A stretch of DNA of 64,000 nucleotides, taken from Tranquillimonas rosea. GTDB taxonomy: Bacteria > Pseudomonadota > Alphaproteobacteria > Rhodobacterales > Rhodobacteraceae. Of the stretch, positions 1 through 8,378 are shown in pieces; positions within the stretch are counted from its first letter, which is position 1; each line of letters starts with the position of its first letter. Under the pieces are notes generated by a model that did no database searches, had not been told where the DNA came from, and saw only the letters and a list, made by a program, of their open reading frames with translations. The DNA lies in NCBI RefSeq assembly GCF_900111315.1, contig NZ_FOGU01000001.1, forward strand, positions 310,001 through 374,000, written 5' to 3'. The position numbers and the translations under genes are program-made.

Positions 1-456
1 GTGGAATTCCTCGACTACAAGTGCGGCTACTGCAAGCGGGCCCATCCCGAGGTGACCGAGCTGATCGAGAGCGACGGCAACATCCGCCTGATCGTCAAGG
101 AATTCCCGATCCTTGGCGAACAGTCGGTCGAGGCCGCGAGCTTTGCCGTCGCCGTTCTGCGAACCGAGGGCGGCGAGGCCTATGAGACGGTGAACGACCG
201 CCTGATGGCGATGCGGTCCGACATCACCGAAAACAGCCTGCGGCGGCTCTCGGACGAGCTCGGGCTGGATACCGACACGGTGATGACCGAGATGGAAGAC
301 CCTGAGGTGCGCTCATTGCTGGCCGAGAACCGCCAGCTGGGCCAGACGCTCCAGATCAACGGCACGCCAACCTTCGTTTTCGGAGACCAGCTCGTCCGCG
401 GCTACGTCCCCCTCGACGCGATGCGCGACATCGTGGCCGAAGAGCGCGAGGGCTGA
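1..456 (+). CDS. DsbA-family thiol:disulfide oxidoreductase, 5'-truncated
   Basis: C-terminal 151 residues of a thioredoxin-fold, DsbA-like (Com1/ScsC subgroup) protein. A CGYC redox motif lies at fragment residues 8-11, just inside the window edge, and the cis-proline loop (GTPTF) follows near residue 123; between them is the helical insertion typical of DsbA. Such proteins are normally about 220-250 residues and carry a signal peptide, so roughly 70-100 N-terminal residues are outside the window. The GTG at position 1 is therefore only an in-frame codon, not the start. The expected role is thiol oxidation or disulfide isomerisation in the periplasm. It ends 9 bp from the convergent TadG-like gene. 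Confidence 0.88.
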   Translation: MEFLDYKCGYCKRAHPEVTELIESDGNIRLIVKEFPILGEQSVEAASFAVAVLRTEGGEAYETVNDRLMAMRSDITENSLRRLSDELGLDTDTVMTEMEDPEVRSLLAENRQLGQTLQINGTPTFVFGDQLVRGYVPLDAMRDIVAEEREG

Positions 457-465
457 TCGACCCTC

Positions 466-1860
466 TCAATTGACGAGAATCGTCCGGGTCTGGGGGTTCG
501 TGTTCGCCGCGGCGCCAAGCGGCTTGCGCACCTCGACGATTTCGGAGTCCAGCGGCGTTTCGCACTCGTCGGTGATGTAGCCGTTCCCACCCATGTTCGT
601 CCGGGCTTCGTCTGCCTCGACGTAGAGGCCGCCGGACGCCTGAAAGGCCCCGTTGATGTTCACGCTGGGTGCAGCAACCAGCACGCCATAAGCCACATCG
701 GCGCCGCCGAAGTGGACTTCCTCATTCGACAAGAGGTGCAGGTTGAACTTGCCCGTATCGCAGAAATCCGAATATGCGCCCCAGCGCGCACCGCCGGCAA
801 GTTGCATGCGCCCGTCCGCGAAAAGAAACGCGTTCTTTACCGAAGAATTCCCCGAGGTCTGAATCGTACCCCCAGCGATAACCGCTGAACCATGGAAATC
901 GAGCTGCGAGTCAAGCCGCACGTCACCGCGCGTCACGTAAATCATGTTCGGCTCGGCCTTGATCGCCCAATTGCTCTCGTCGCGGAGCAAGGTCGCTGAA
1001 GCGTCATCAATTACCTGCACCGTAGCACCTTGGAACTCAGCAGGCAGAAGATCACCGCTGTAGGTCAGCCCATCCATGTGCATGAGCGTGTCCATGAGCG
1101 CACGATGACGCCCCGGAAGGGTCGGGACCACACTTGGCGTCAGAGAACGGGGCATGATCTTCGCGCGAGCATTTTCAACACGAGTGGGATTGCCGTTTAT
1201 GACGATGTCGTCCTCGTAGGGCGAACTGAGCACGACACCGTCACCGTAGTAGTTGCTGCCCCCGTCGAAGATGCCCTGTTCGCCGTGCAGACAGACCCGG
1301 CCCTCGAACGTGTTGCCGCCGTTCAGACGAAGATCACCGCTCGTCAGGATCGTCGCTCCGCCGCAATAGGGTTCGAGCACCTGCTCCTCGCCGGCCTGGG
1401 CGGCGAAGGACGAGACGCTCACATCCCAGTAATCGATGCCTACGAGGCTGAGGATATGGGTCCCGACCCCGGTCCCCCGCGACTCGCGGCGATTGGCCGA
1501 GACGACGACGGCGTTCGGTTCCTCGGTCGAGGGCGTGAACGTCCGGGACCCGGCATCCCAGGTGCCATAGACGATGTCCTCGTCGCGGATCAGGTCGCGG
1601 AAGTCCGGGCCGAGATTGCGTTCCGCGACATCCGCGGCCAGCGCGCGGCCGGCCGCCGTATCATCCAAATGCGCCGCTGCGGCGAGAGAGACGGCATCGG
1701 TCACGGTCTGTAGTTGCGCGCGTTCACGATAGCCGTTCGCCCCGTCGAGCGCGAGGCCGCCGAGCGCCATTGCCGCGGTGAAGAAGAACAACGCGGTCAC
1801 CGTCCCTGCGCCCGTGTCGTCCGACAGGAAATGCAGCGCCCGATCCTTGAAAACGGTCAT
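466..1860 (-). CDS. TadG-like Flp pilus assembly protein
   Basis: 464-residue protein with one N-terminal membrane segment (about residues 20-38) inside a TadG/DUF2134-type N-terminal region, followed by a long extracytoplasmic part. TadG-like proteins are membrane-anchored pseudopilin-related factors of the tight-adherence (Flp) secretion system. The rest has no motif I can name, but it looks beta-rich with many short Asn/Gly turns. I chose the ATG at 1860 because the membrane segment then starts near residue 20 and a purine-rich stretch (GAGGGAAAG) sits just upstream. An ATG at 1881 would overlap the preceding TadE-like gene by 8 bp. It forms a two-gene unit with that gene; no tadA/B/C or rcpA genes lie in the window. 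Confidence 0.75.
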   Translation of the reverse strand: MTVFKDRALHFLSDDTGAGTVTALFFFTAAMALGGLALDGANGYRERAQLQTVTDAVSLAAAAHLDDTAAGRALAADVAERNLGPDFRDLIRDEDIVYGTWDAGSRTFTPSTEEPNAVVVSANRRESRGTGVGTHILSLVGIDYWDVSVSSFAAQAGEEQVLEPYCGGATILTSGDLRLNGGNTFEGRVCLHGEQGIFDGGSNYYGDGVVLSSPYEDDIVINGNPTRVENARAKIMPRSLTPSVVPTLPGRHRALMDTLMHMDGLTYSGDLLPAEFQGATVQVIDDASATLLRDESNWAIKAEPNMIYVTRGDVRLDSQLDFHGSAVIAGGTIQTSGNSSVKNAFLFADGRMQLAGGARWGAYSDFCDTGKFNLHLLSNEEVHFGGADVAYGVLVAAPSVNINGAFQASGGLYVEADEARTNMGGNGYITDECETPLDSEIVEVRKPLGAAANTNPQTRTILVN

Positions 1861-1873
1861 GTCCGACTTTCCC

Positions 1874-2287
1874 TCACCCATCTTCGTTGTCCGTCGTCTC
1901 GATCCACATCGTGATGCTTCCGGCAAGGCGGCTGTCGCCGGTCAATTGCTTGGTGAAGCTCGCCACCTCTGAGAACGGGACCGAGACGGTGGTGGTCACG
2001 AAACCGTCCTGCGTCTCGACCTCGGCCTCGTAGGCCGCGTTGCCCTGGAAGCGGGCGGAGATGCGGCTCTCGGCCTCTTCCGGCGTCGCCTGGCCGAGGG
2101 CGACCTGCCGCGACGCGTCGCGCGCGGCCTCGTAGAGGATCGACTTGGTATGCATCAGCAGGGTGCCGTCGGCGCACAGGCACAGCAGCCCGACCATCAT
2201 CGGCACCCAGAGGACGAACTCGATCGTTACCGATCCCTCCTCGGCCCGTCCGAACCGCCGGAAGATGGAAAGACCCCTAAATATCAA
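1874..2287 (-). CDS. TadE-like pseudopilin
   Basis: 137-residue TadE-family protein. Residues 1-18 are short and positively charged and end in Gly18, followed by a hydrophobic helix (about 20-38) with Glu at +5 after the glycine (Glu23). That is the layout of a type IVb prepilin peptidase site. The C-terminal part is a small extracytoplasmic domain. TadE proteins are minor pseudopilins of the Flp/Tad apparatus. The only start that keeps the leader is TTG at 2287, with a weak GGAA ribosome site upstream. The gene precedes the TadG-like gene with 13 bp between them and is presumably cotranscribed with it. Confidence 0.78.
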   Translation of the reverse strand: MIFRGLSIFRRFGRAEEGSVTIEFVLWVPMMVGLLCLCADGTLLMHTKSILYEAARDASRQVALGQATPEEAESRISARFQGNAAYEAEVETQDGFVTTTVSVPFSEVASFTKQLTGDSRLAGSITMWIETTDNEDG

Positions 2288-2448
2288 CGTACTGTTTCCG
2301 TATTCCCGTTCACCTCCAGCTAACGGCCCGCGATGGTCGGCGTGCGGAGAAACTGCGGCGTATTTGTGGCATTCGCGTTAACGGCAGCGCCGAGGAATCC
2401 GCCCGGACCCTCTTGCGGGCCGCGGTGTGCCAGCCTATCTTCAATCCT

Positions 2449-2765
2449 GTCGGCAGCTGCCGACTATGGTGATAAACGCGCAGATAATAAGCGGTTCGGA
2501 CCCGGGGGCGGTACCCGGCGGCTCCACCAAACATCCCGTCGTTGGGGGATCATGGGGCCGAAATAGGATCGACGAACGTGTAAAACTGTTGCTTTCACCC
2601 GGTGAGGTACCACCGTTATCGGTCCGATAAAGCATAATTGCCAACGACAATCGTGCTCCGGTTGCAGTTGCCGCCTAAGCGGTAACTAAGACCGAAATCT
2701 GAAGCCCTGGCCTCTAGCAAGGTCAGGCGGGGTTCGCAGGCACCTGGCAACAGAAGCCTGCACTT
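2449..2765 (+). ncRNA. ssrA: tmRNA, circularly permuted two-piece form
   Basis: Alphaproteobacterial split tmRNA. The acceptor piece comes first and ends in CGGCTCC-ACCA at 2519-2529; a T-arm with a perfect 5-bp stem (2502-2506 with 2514-2518) precedes it. After an intervening loop (2530-2553) the coding piece starts with GGGGCCG at 2554-2560. This pairs with 2519-2525 as a 7-bp acceptor stem that includes the G3:U70 wobble, the alanyl-tRNA synthetase identity element. The tag reading frame begins at GCC 2640 and stops at TAA 2676, encoding ANDNRAPVAVAA, a standard alphaproteobacterial degradation tag ending in VAA. A GCAGGC/GCCTGC hairpin lies near the 3' end. Outer boundaries are approximate, and the excised loop was inferred from the pairing. 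It rescues stalled ribosomes and tags nascent peptides for ClpXP. Confidence 0.93.
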
Positions 2766-2862
2766 TCCCCATCTCCTGACATGAAACGGTCATCTGCCAC
2801 GGTATTGTGCGCGGACCGGACCGCACCTAGCGTCCGCCCGGCAACGCAGGAGGACCGGATTC

Positions 2863-4143
2863 GTGGCCGACCAGACCGAGAGGCGCCAGACCTCGCTCGC
2901 CGAGATCACGCGTATCTTCGGGCGGATCGGCTTGCTGTCCTTCGGCGGACCGGCCGCGCAGATCGCGCTGATGCACCGCGAGCTCGTGGAGCTGCGGCCC
3001 TGGCTCGACGAGCGCAGCTACCTCCGCGCCCTGTCCTTCTGCATGATGCTGCCCGGTCCAGAGGCGATGCAGCTGGCGACCTATTGCGGCTGGCGCCTGC
3101 GCGGCGTGCCCGGCGGGCTGATTGCAGGCGGTCTGTTCGTCCTGCCCGGCGCGCTGGTGATCCTTGCGCTCGCAGCCGCCTACGCCGCCTGGGGCTCGGT
3201 CCCGCTGGTCCAGGCACTTTTCCTGGGCGTGCAGGCCACGGTCGTGGTCATCGTGATCGAGGCACTTCTGAAGGTCGCGCGGCGGGCGCTGACCCGCGCG
3301 GACCACTGGGTGCTGGCCGCGCTGTCCTTTCTCGGCATCTTCGTCTTCCAGCTGCCCTTTCCGCTGATCGTCGGCCTCGCGGCGTTGTGGGGCCTCGTGG
3401 CCGGGGGCCACGGAGAGACCGAGCCCGCCCCGCCCCCGCGGACCGCGCACACGCTTCGCACCGTCGTGCTGGGGCTTGCCGCCTGGGGCGCGCCGATTCT
3501 TGCCCTCTGGGCGATGAACCAGACCCTGCTGGTCCAGGTGGCGCTGTTCTTCTCGAAGCTCGCGGTTGTGACATTCGGCGGGGCCTATGCGGTGCTCGCC
3601 TACATGACGCAGGAGGTCGTCGCCGAGTATGGCTGGATCTCGACGCAGGAGATGATCGACGGCCTCGGACTGGCCGAGACGACGCCCGGCCCGCTGATTC
3701 TCGTCACGCTCTTCGTGGGATTCCTGGCCGGGGCGAACGCCGCCGGGCCGGGACTGGCGCTTGCCGCCGGGGCGATCACGCTGTGGGTGACCTTCGTGCC
3801 CTGCTTCATCTGGATTTTCGCCGGCGCCCCGTGGATCGACGGACTGACCGCCCGCCCCCGCCTGCGCGCCGCGCTCGCGGCAATCACCGCGGCGGTCGTG
3901 GGCGTGATCCTCAACCTGTCGCTCTGGTTCGCGGCACACGTGTTCTTTCGGGACGTGGGCGAGGTCACGGCCGGCCCGCTCCAGCTGATCGCCCCCGACC
4001 CCGCCTCGCTCCGGTGGGAAGCCCTGGCCCTGGCCGTCGTCGCAGGTATCCTGCTGCTCTGGCGACGGTGGAGCCTGCCCGCCGTGCTCGGTCTTTCGGC
4101 GGCACTTGGGATCCTGTTCGCGCCCGGAGGCCTCACCGGGTAA
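2863..4143 (+). CDS. chrA: Chromate transporter, ChrA family (two CHR domains)
   Basis: 426-residue integral membrane protein of the CHR family, long bidomain type. The N-terminal half shows FGGP at residues 27-30 with PGP at 64-66. The C-terminal half repeats the pattern with FGG at 238-240 and TPGPL at 274-278. About ten to twelve hydrophobic segments are present. Family members export chromate or related oxyanions using the membrane potential; substrate specificity cannot be read from sequence. The start is GTG at 2863, preceded at 8 bp by a strong AGGAGGA ribosome site (2848-2854). It sits between ssrA and sspB with no other metal-resistance gene nearby. Confidence 0.9.
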   Translation: MADQTERRQTSLAEITRIFGRIGLLSFGGPAAQIALMHRELVELRPWLDERSYLRALSFCMMLPGPEAMQLATYCGWRLRGVPGGLIAGGLFVLPGALVILALAAAYAAWGSVPLVQALFLGVQATVVVIVIEALLKVARRALTRADHWVLAALSFLGIFVFQLPFPLIVGLAALWGLVAGGHGETEPAPPPRTAHTLRTVVLGLAAWGAPILALWAMNQTLLVQVALFFSKLAVVTFGGAYAVLAYMTQEVVAEYGWISTQEMIDGLGLAETTPGPLILVTLFVGFLAGANAAGPGLALAAGAITLWVTFVPCFIWIFAGAPWIDGLTARPRLRAALAAITAAVVGVILNLSLWFAAHVFFRDVGEVTAGPLQLIAPDPASLRWEALALAVVAGILLLWRRWSLPAVLGLSAALGILFAPGGLTG

Positions 4144-4213
4144 TTGAAGCCCCGGTCTTTCCATGCGATCTGAATCTTCTATGCTGGACGAGGCTCCCGA
4201 AGGAAAGGTGACG

Positions 4214-4690
4214 ATGGCGCGTTCAATCGACTACGGCAACCTCATGCATCGCGCGATGCGCGGACTCATACAGGAAGTGTTGAGCCGCGTGGCCGAAGAA
4301 GGTCTGCCCGGCGCGCATCATTTCTTCATCACGTTCGACACGATGCACCCCGACGTCGAGATCGCCGACTGGCTGAGTGATCGCTATCCCGGCGAAATGA
4401 CCGTGGTGATCCAGCACTGGTTCGACAACCTGATCGTCACCGACGAAGGGTTCTCGATTACGCTGAACTTCGGCAACTCGCCCGAGCCGCTGTACATCCC
4501 GTTCGACGCGATCAAGACCTTCGTGGACCCGTCGGTCGAGTTCGGCCTTCGCTTCGAGACGCAGGATGGCGAGGACGACGGCAGCGAGGAGGACGAGTCC
4601 GACGACGCGCCGATGGAAGAGGACGCGGCCGAGGAACCCGAAGAGCACCGCGACGCCGAGGTCGTCAGTCTCGACAAGTTTCGCAAGTAG
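4214..4690 (+). CDS. sspB: SspB-alpha, ClpXP adaptor
   Basis: 158-residue alphaproteobacterial SspB (DUF2155/SspB family). The folded substrate-binding domain covers roughly residues 1-115. A very acidic, flexible linker (about 118-145) leads to a basic C-terminal tail (VVSLDKFRK), the expected ClpX-docking peptide. SspB tethers ssrA-tagged proteins to ClpXP. The ATG at 4214 was preferred over an in-frame ATG at 4163 because AAGGTG stands directly upstream and the conserved domain begins there. It lies about 1.45 kb downstream of the tmRNA gene that makes its substrate tag, separated only by chrA, and 92 bp before fumC. Confidence 0.92.
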   Translation: MARSIDYGNLMHRAMRGLIQEVLSRVAEEGLPGAHHFFITFDTMHPDVEIADWLSDRYPGEMTVVIQHWFDNLIVTDEGFSITLNFGNSPEPLYIPFDAIKTFVDPSVEFGLRFETQDGEDDGSEEDESDDAPMEEDAAEEPEEHRDAEVVSLDKFRK

Positions 4691-4782
4691 GCACAGGCGG
4701 GTGCGCCGCGCGGGCGATTGCCAGCGCAGTGCCGTCATGCAAAAGACTGTCCCCGTGACGCGACAACGGGGAGACAGCCCAG

Positions 4783-6177
4783 ATGACCGATACCCGCACC
4801 GAGACCGACAGCTTCGGCCCTCTCGAAGTTCCTGCCGACAAGTACTGGGGCGCGCAGACGCAGCGGTCGATCCAGAACTTCCCGATCGGCTGGGAGAAGC
4901 AGCCCGTCGCGATCGTCCGGGCGCTCGGTGTGATCAAGCAGGCCTGCGCCGAGGCCAACCGCGACGCTGGCGCGCTTGACGGCGAGCTGGCCGAGGCGAT
5001 GATCCAGGCATCCTCCGAAGTCGTTGCCGGCAAGTTCGACGACAACTTCCCGCTGGTCGTCTGGCAGACCGGATCCGGCACGCAGTCGAACATGAACGCC
5101 AACGAGGTGATCGCGAACCGCGCGATCCAGATTCTCGGCGGCACTATGGGCACCAAGGAGCCGGTCCATCCGAACGACCATTGCAACAAGGGCCAGTCGT
5201 CGAACGACACTTTCCCCACCGCGATGCACATCGCCACGGCGATGACCGCCCACGACGTCCTGCTTCCCGGTCTGGCCAAGCTGCAGGTCGCGCTGGAGCA
5301 GAAGGTCATGCAGTTCGACGGCATCATCAAGATCGGCCGCACGCACACGATGGACGCCACTCCGCTGACACTGGCGCAGGAGTTCTCGGGCTACGCGCAC
5401 CAGGTGACGATGGGGATCGAACGGGTCCGCACGGCGCTGAACCGGATCTATGAACTGGCGCAGGGCGGCACCGCCGTGGGCACCGGCCTGAACACCTCTG
5501 ACGGCTGGGGCGAGACGGTCGCCGCCAACATGGCGCGGATCACCGGCCTGCCCTTCGTCACCGCGCCCAACAAGTTCGAGGCGCTTGCCGCACACGACGC
5601 CATGGTCGAGATGTCGGGTGCGCTCAAGACCGTCGCCGCCTCGCTCTTCAAGATCGCCAACGACATCCGGCTCATGGGGTCGGGCCCGCGCTGCGGCCTG
5701 TACGAGTTGCTCCTGCCCGAGAACGAGCCGGGCTCGTCGATCATGCCGGGCAAGGTGAACCCGACCCAGTGCGAGGCGCTGACGCAGGTCTGCGCGCACG
5801 TGATGGGCAACGACGCCGCGGTCGGCTTTGCCGGCAGCCAGGGCCATTTCGAGCTGAACGTCTACAAGCCGATGATCGCCTACAACGTTCTGCAATCGAT
5901 GCAGCTGCTGGGCGACGCCGCGGGCGCCTTCACCGACAATTGCGTCTCGGGAATCGAGGCCAACGAGACGCGGATCGGGCAGCTGATGCGCGAGTCGCTG
6001 ATGCTGGTGACCGCGCTGGCGCCCGAGATCGGCTATGACAACGCCACCACGGTGGCCAAGACGGCGCACAAGAACGGCACGACGTTGCGCGAAGAGGCAA
6101 TCTCTCTCGGCTTCGTCGACGGCGAGACATTCGACCGCGTCGTCCGTCCCGAGGACATGATCGGCCCCAAGAGCTGA
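4783..6177 (+). CDS. fumC: Fumarate hydratase, class II
   Basis: 464-residue FumC-type fumarase, the usual length for the family. It catalyses reversible hydration of fumarate to L-malate in the TCA cycle, without an iron-sulfur cluster, as a homotetramer. The superfamily signature [10 protein letters not shown] lies at residues 317-326, with the catalytic serine at 318 on the mobile loop. The GSGTQSNMN fumarase motif near residue 105 and the GRTH substrate-binding segment near residue 185 are also present. It follows sspB and is followed by the DUF4169 gene after a hairpin. I see no truncation. Confidence 0.97.
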   Translation: MTDTRTETDSFGPLEVPADKYWGAQTQRSIQNFPIGWEKQPVAIVRALGVIKQACAEANRDAGALDGELAEAMIQASSEVVAGKFDDNFPLVVWQTGSGTQSNMNANEVIANRAIQILGGTMGTKEPVHPNDHCNKGQSSNDTFPTAMHIATAMTAHDVLLPGLAKLQVALEQKVMQFDGIIKIGRTHTMDATPLTLAQEFSGYAHQVTMGIERVRTALNRIYELAQGGTAVGTGLNTSDGWGETVAANMARITGLPFVTAPNKFEALAAHDAMVEMSGALKTVAASLFKIANDIRLMGSGPRCGLYELLLPENEPGSSIMPGKVNPTQCEALTQVCAHVMGNDAAVGFAGSQGHFELNVYKPMIAYNVLQSMQLLGDAAGAFTDNCVSGIEANETRIGQLMRESLMLVTALAPEIGYDNATTVAKTAHKNGTTLREEAISLGFVDGETFDRVVRPEDMIGPKS

Positions 6178-6224
6178 TCGCCCATGCCTCTGGCCGTTTT
6201 GGCGGCCCGACGCTACGCTCGTCA

Positions 6225-6250
6225 TCGGCCCGCCCCGTTCGGCGGGCCGA
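6225..6250 (+). terminator. GC-rich hairpin between fumC and the DUF4169 gene
   Basis: A perfect 10-bp inverted repeat (TCGGCCCGCC and its complement) surrounds a 6-base loop, 48 bp after the fumC stop. No U-run follows, so it may act as a partial terminator or 3'-end stabiliser rather than a full intrinsic terminator. Confidence 0.5.
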
Positions 6251-6267
6251 TCCGAGGGTCAGGACAG

Positions 6268-6447
6268 ATGACGCAGCCGATCAACCTCAATCGCGAACGC
6301 AAGCGGCGCGACCGCGCCGCCAGGAAGAAGCAGGCCGACGAGAACGCCGTGAAATTCGGCCGCACCAAGGGCGAGCGCATGCGTGACGACCACGATGCCG
6401 ACCGCGCCGGCCGCGACCACGACGGGCACCGCCTGGACGACACGTGA
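6268..6447 (+). CDS. DUF4169 family protein
   Basis: 59-residue, very basic and highly charged protein matching the short DUF4169 family of alphaproteobacteria (starts MTQPINLNRERKRRDRAAR). It has an N-terminal Arg/Lys-rich helix and a His/Asp/Arg-rich tail and probably is partly disordered. Function is unknown. The ATG at 6268 is chosen because the family motif begins there. Its stop overlaps the GTG start of the next gene, so the two are translationally coupled. The order fumC, DUF4169, ribbon-helix-helix is, from memory, common in Rhodobacteraceae. Confidence 0.8.
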   Translation: MTQPINLNRERKRRDRAARKKQADENAVKFGRTKGERMRDDHDADRAGRDHDGHRLDDT

Positions 6448-6668
6448 GGCCGCGCAAGCATTCGCTCACGCTCAAGGGGCACCGCACGAGCGTCTCACTC
6501 GAGGATGCGTTCTGGCAGGCGTTCCGCGACATCGCCGACCGTGACGGGCGCCCGCTCAACGACCTCGCCGCAGAGATCGACGCCGACCGCGGCACCGAAT
6601 GCGGCCTGGCCTCTGCGATCCGGCTCTATGTCCTGGCGGACATGCGGCGGCGCCTCGACGACGGCTGA
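6444..6668 (+). CDS. Ribbon-helix-helix domain protein
   Basis: 74-residue protein with a predicted ribbon-helix-helix fold (RHH_4-type). The segment HRTSVSLEDAFWQAFRDIA fits the beta strand and first helix, and SAIRLYVLADM the last helix. RHH proteins bind DNA as dimers through the N-terminal strand, but members of this subfamily are mostly uncharacterised and may contact another partner. The GTG start overlaps the TGA of the DUF4169 gene (GTGA). No cognate toxin gene is present, so I do not call it an antitoxin. Confidence 0.75.
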   Translation: MRPRKHSLTLKGHRTSVSLEDAFWQAFRDIADRDGRPLNDLAAEIDADRGTECGLASAIRLYVLADMRRRLDDG

Positions 6669-6677
6669 AGGGCGTCG

Positions 6678-6971
6678 CTAGTCCGGCGACTTGCCCGGCT
6701 GGTATCCCTGAAGCTGCTCCCGCGCAACATCGACCATCGGCCCCATGTCGCACTCGGCGCCCTGTGCCATCAGCAGGATGTTGGTCTGGATTTGCACATA
6801 CATCGACACCCGCACCGGCGGCGCGTCGTTGATGTCCAAGTCCGCACGCATCCCCTTGTAGAGATCCGCGAATGCCTTTTGCAGGAAGGCGCAGTCGTCC
6901 GCGGACGGGTCCGCCTCCTGCGAGATGGCGGGCGTGGCCGCGAGGGCCGCGACAAGGATCATGCGTTTCAT
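6678..6971 (-). CDS. Small exported protein of unknown function
   Basis: 97-residue protein with a clear Sec signal peptide (basic start, hydrophobic residues 5-13, probable cleavage after AISQ near residue 18). The mature part has two cysteines (about residues 27 and 74) that could form a disulfide, and is mostly helical. I do not recognise a family. It is expected in the periplasm. The gene lies 57 bp downstream of the cytochrome P450 gene on the same strand and converges with the ribbon-helix-helix gene 9 bp away, so it may end the P450 transcript. Confidence 0.65.
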   Translation of the reverse strand: MKRMILVAALAATPAISQEADPSADDCAFLQKAFADLYKGMRADLDINDAPPVRVSMYVQIQTNILLMAQGAECDMGPMVDVAREQLQGYQPGKSPD

Positions 6972-7028
6972 CGGCGATCTCCCTTTGTTGAACGGGATCG
7001 GAACGACGCCCGCCCGCGAAAGGATCCA

Positions 7029-8378
7029 TCAACGCGGCGACAGGCGCAGCCGGATCCCGTCGCGCGCCCGCACCGTCAGGTGCGCCACGGGGACCGGCAC
7101 CTGCCCCTCGAGCGGCGCGACATGCCAGCGGGACAGGAGGCAGGCCAGCAGAAGCGGCCCCTCGGCCATCGCGAACCCGGCACCGGGACAGACCCGCGCG
7201 CCCTGACTAAAGGGCAGATACGTCTCGCGCGGACAGGCCTTGAGCTCAGGGTCGCGCCACCGCTCGGGATCGAAGGCGTCCGGCCGGGTCCAGACGCGGG
7301 GATTGCGATGCATGTGCCAGGGGCTGACCACCACCTGCGCCCCCCGCGGCACCTCACGGTTGCGGAAGCGTTCCGGCTGCATCGTCTCGCGCACCATCAT
7401 CGGGACGGGGGGATAGAGCCGCAGGGTTTCGCGGAACACGTCTCGGGTAAATCGAAGCTCGGACAGCCCGGAGAAACGCGGATCGGCCATGAACGCCGCC
7501 GCCTCGGCCGCCACGCGATCCTGGGCCTCGGGATGCGTCGCCACGAGGTACAGCGCCCAGGCCAGCGCCGAGGCGCTGGTCTCGTGCCCGGCCAGGAAGA
7601 AGATCGCGACCTGGTCGACCATCTCTGCGGTCGAGAACGTCTCGCCCGTTTCCGGATCACGGGTCGTCATGATCTTTGTCGCAAGGTCATCCGGCGCCGT
7701 ACCGGCGGCGATCCGACGCTGCCGGTCCTCGGCCAGCCCGGCGATCAGCCCCCGGATGTCCCGCGCCGTTCGCCGCGTCCGGCGGGAGTGAAAGCGCGGC
7801 ATCCACCGCGGCAGCGGGACGAAAGCTGCGAGGTTCAGGATGGGTTGCGCCCTTTGGTGCGCGCGGAATCGGGCAAAGACCCGCGAAGCCGTCTCATCTT
7901 CGATCGGCAGCGAGAAGAGCGTGCGAAAGATCACGTCGGCGGCGGCGTGACTGGTCGCGGCCTCAACCTCGACCACGCCCGGATGCAGCCGGTCGGCGGC
8001 CGCGCGCCCGGCCGCCAGCATCGCGGGAAAGGTGTCGCGCAGCCGCCCACCCTCGAACGCGGGGTCGATGATGCGACGTTGGCGCTGCCACACGGCCCCG
8101 TTCGTGAGAAAGACCGAACGGCCCAGCAACGGGCGAAGCCCCTCTCCGATCCGTTCGGATTTCGGGAAATCCAGCGGGCGTGCAGAAAGGACGTCTCGGA
8201 TCAGGTCAGGCTCGTTCACAAGGTACGAGCGGAAGAACGGCGTCCGGAATTCGGCCATCCGGGCGCCGTACAGACGCTCGGGCTGGGCCGAGAGGATGTC
8301 GGCGCGGAACAGCCTGAGATAGCGCCAGAGCGACACGCGCCCGGCCCGCGATCGGGGTTTCGGCGGCTCGCGCGTCAT
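7029..8378 (-). CDS. Cytochrome P450
   Basis: 449-residue bacterial P450 with all diagnostic motifs: WxxxR on helix C (Trp97-Arg101), the oxygen-activation motif AGHETS on helix I (263-268), ExxR (Glu317-Arg320) and the heme loop FSQGARVCPG with the thiolate ligand Cys397. There is no membrane anchor, so it is a soluble monooxygenase needing external redox partners. The substrate is unknown; similarity to fatty-acid/terpene hydroxylase-like P450s of marine alphaproteobacteria is my inference only. No ferredoxin or reductase gene is adjacent. Its ATG overlaps the stop of the upstream hydrolase-like gene by 4 bp (ATGA), so the two are coupled. Confidence 0.95.
   Translation of the reverse strand: MTREPPKPRSRAGRVSLWRYLRLFRADILSAQPERLYGARMAEFRTPFFRSYLVNEPDLIRDVLSARPLDFPKSERIGEGLRPLLGRSVFLTNGAVWQRQRRIIDPAFEGGRLRDTFPAMLAAGRAAADRLHPGVVEVEAATSHAAADVIFRTLFSLPIEDETASRVFARFRAHQRAQPILNLAAFVPLPRWMPRFHSRRTRRTARDIRGLIAGLAEDRQRRIAAGTAPDDLATKIMTTRDPETGETFSTAEMVDQVAIFFLAGHETSASALAWALYLVATHPEAQDRVAAEAAAFMADPRFSGLSELRFTRDVFRETLRLYPPVPMMVRETMQPERFRNREVPRGAQVVVSPWHMHRNPRVWTRPDAFDPERWRDPELKACPRETYLPFSQGARVCPGAGFAMAEGPLLLACLLSRWHVAPLEGQVPVPVAHLTVRARDGIRLRLSPR

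Noticed and set aside
1-456. Complete gene starting with GTG at position 1
   Set aside because: The CGYC motif would be 8 residues from the start, too close for a DsbA fold; the gene is cut by the window edge.
2441-2650. Minus-strand 69-residue open frame
   Set aside because: It lies antisense to the tmRNA gene; the apparent protein (with PPGTAPGSEPL) is the reverse complement of the acceptor piece.
6444-6668. Antitoxin of a toxin-antitoxin pair
   Set aside because: The ribbon-helix-helix fold fits, but the neighbour (DUF4169) does not resemble a toxin and precedes it.
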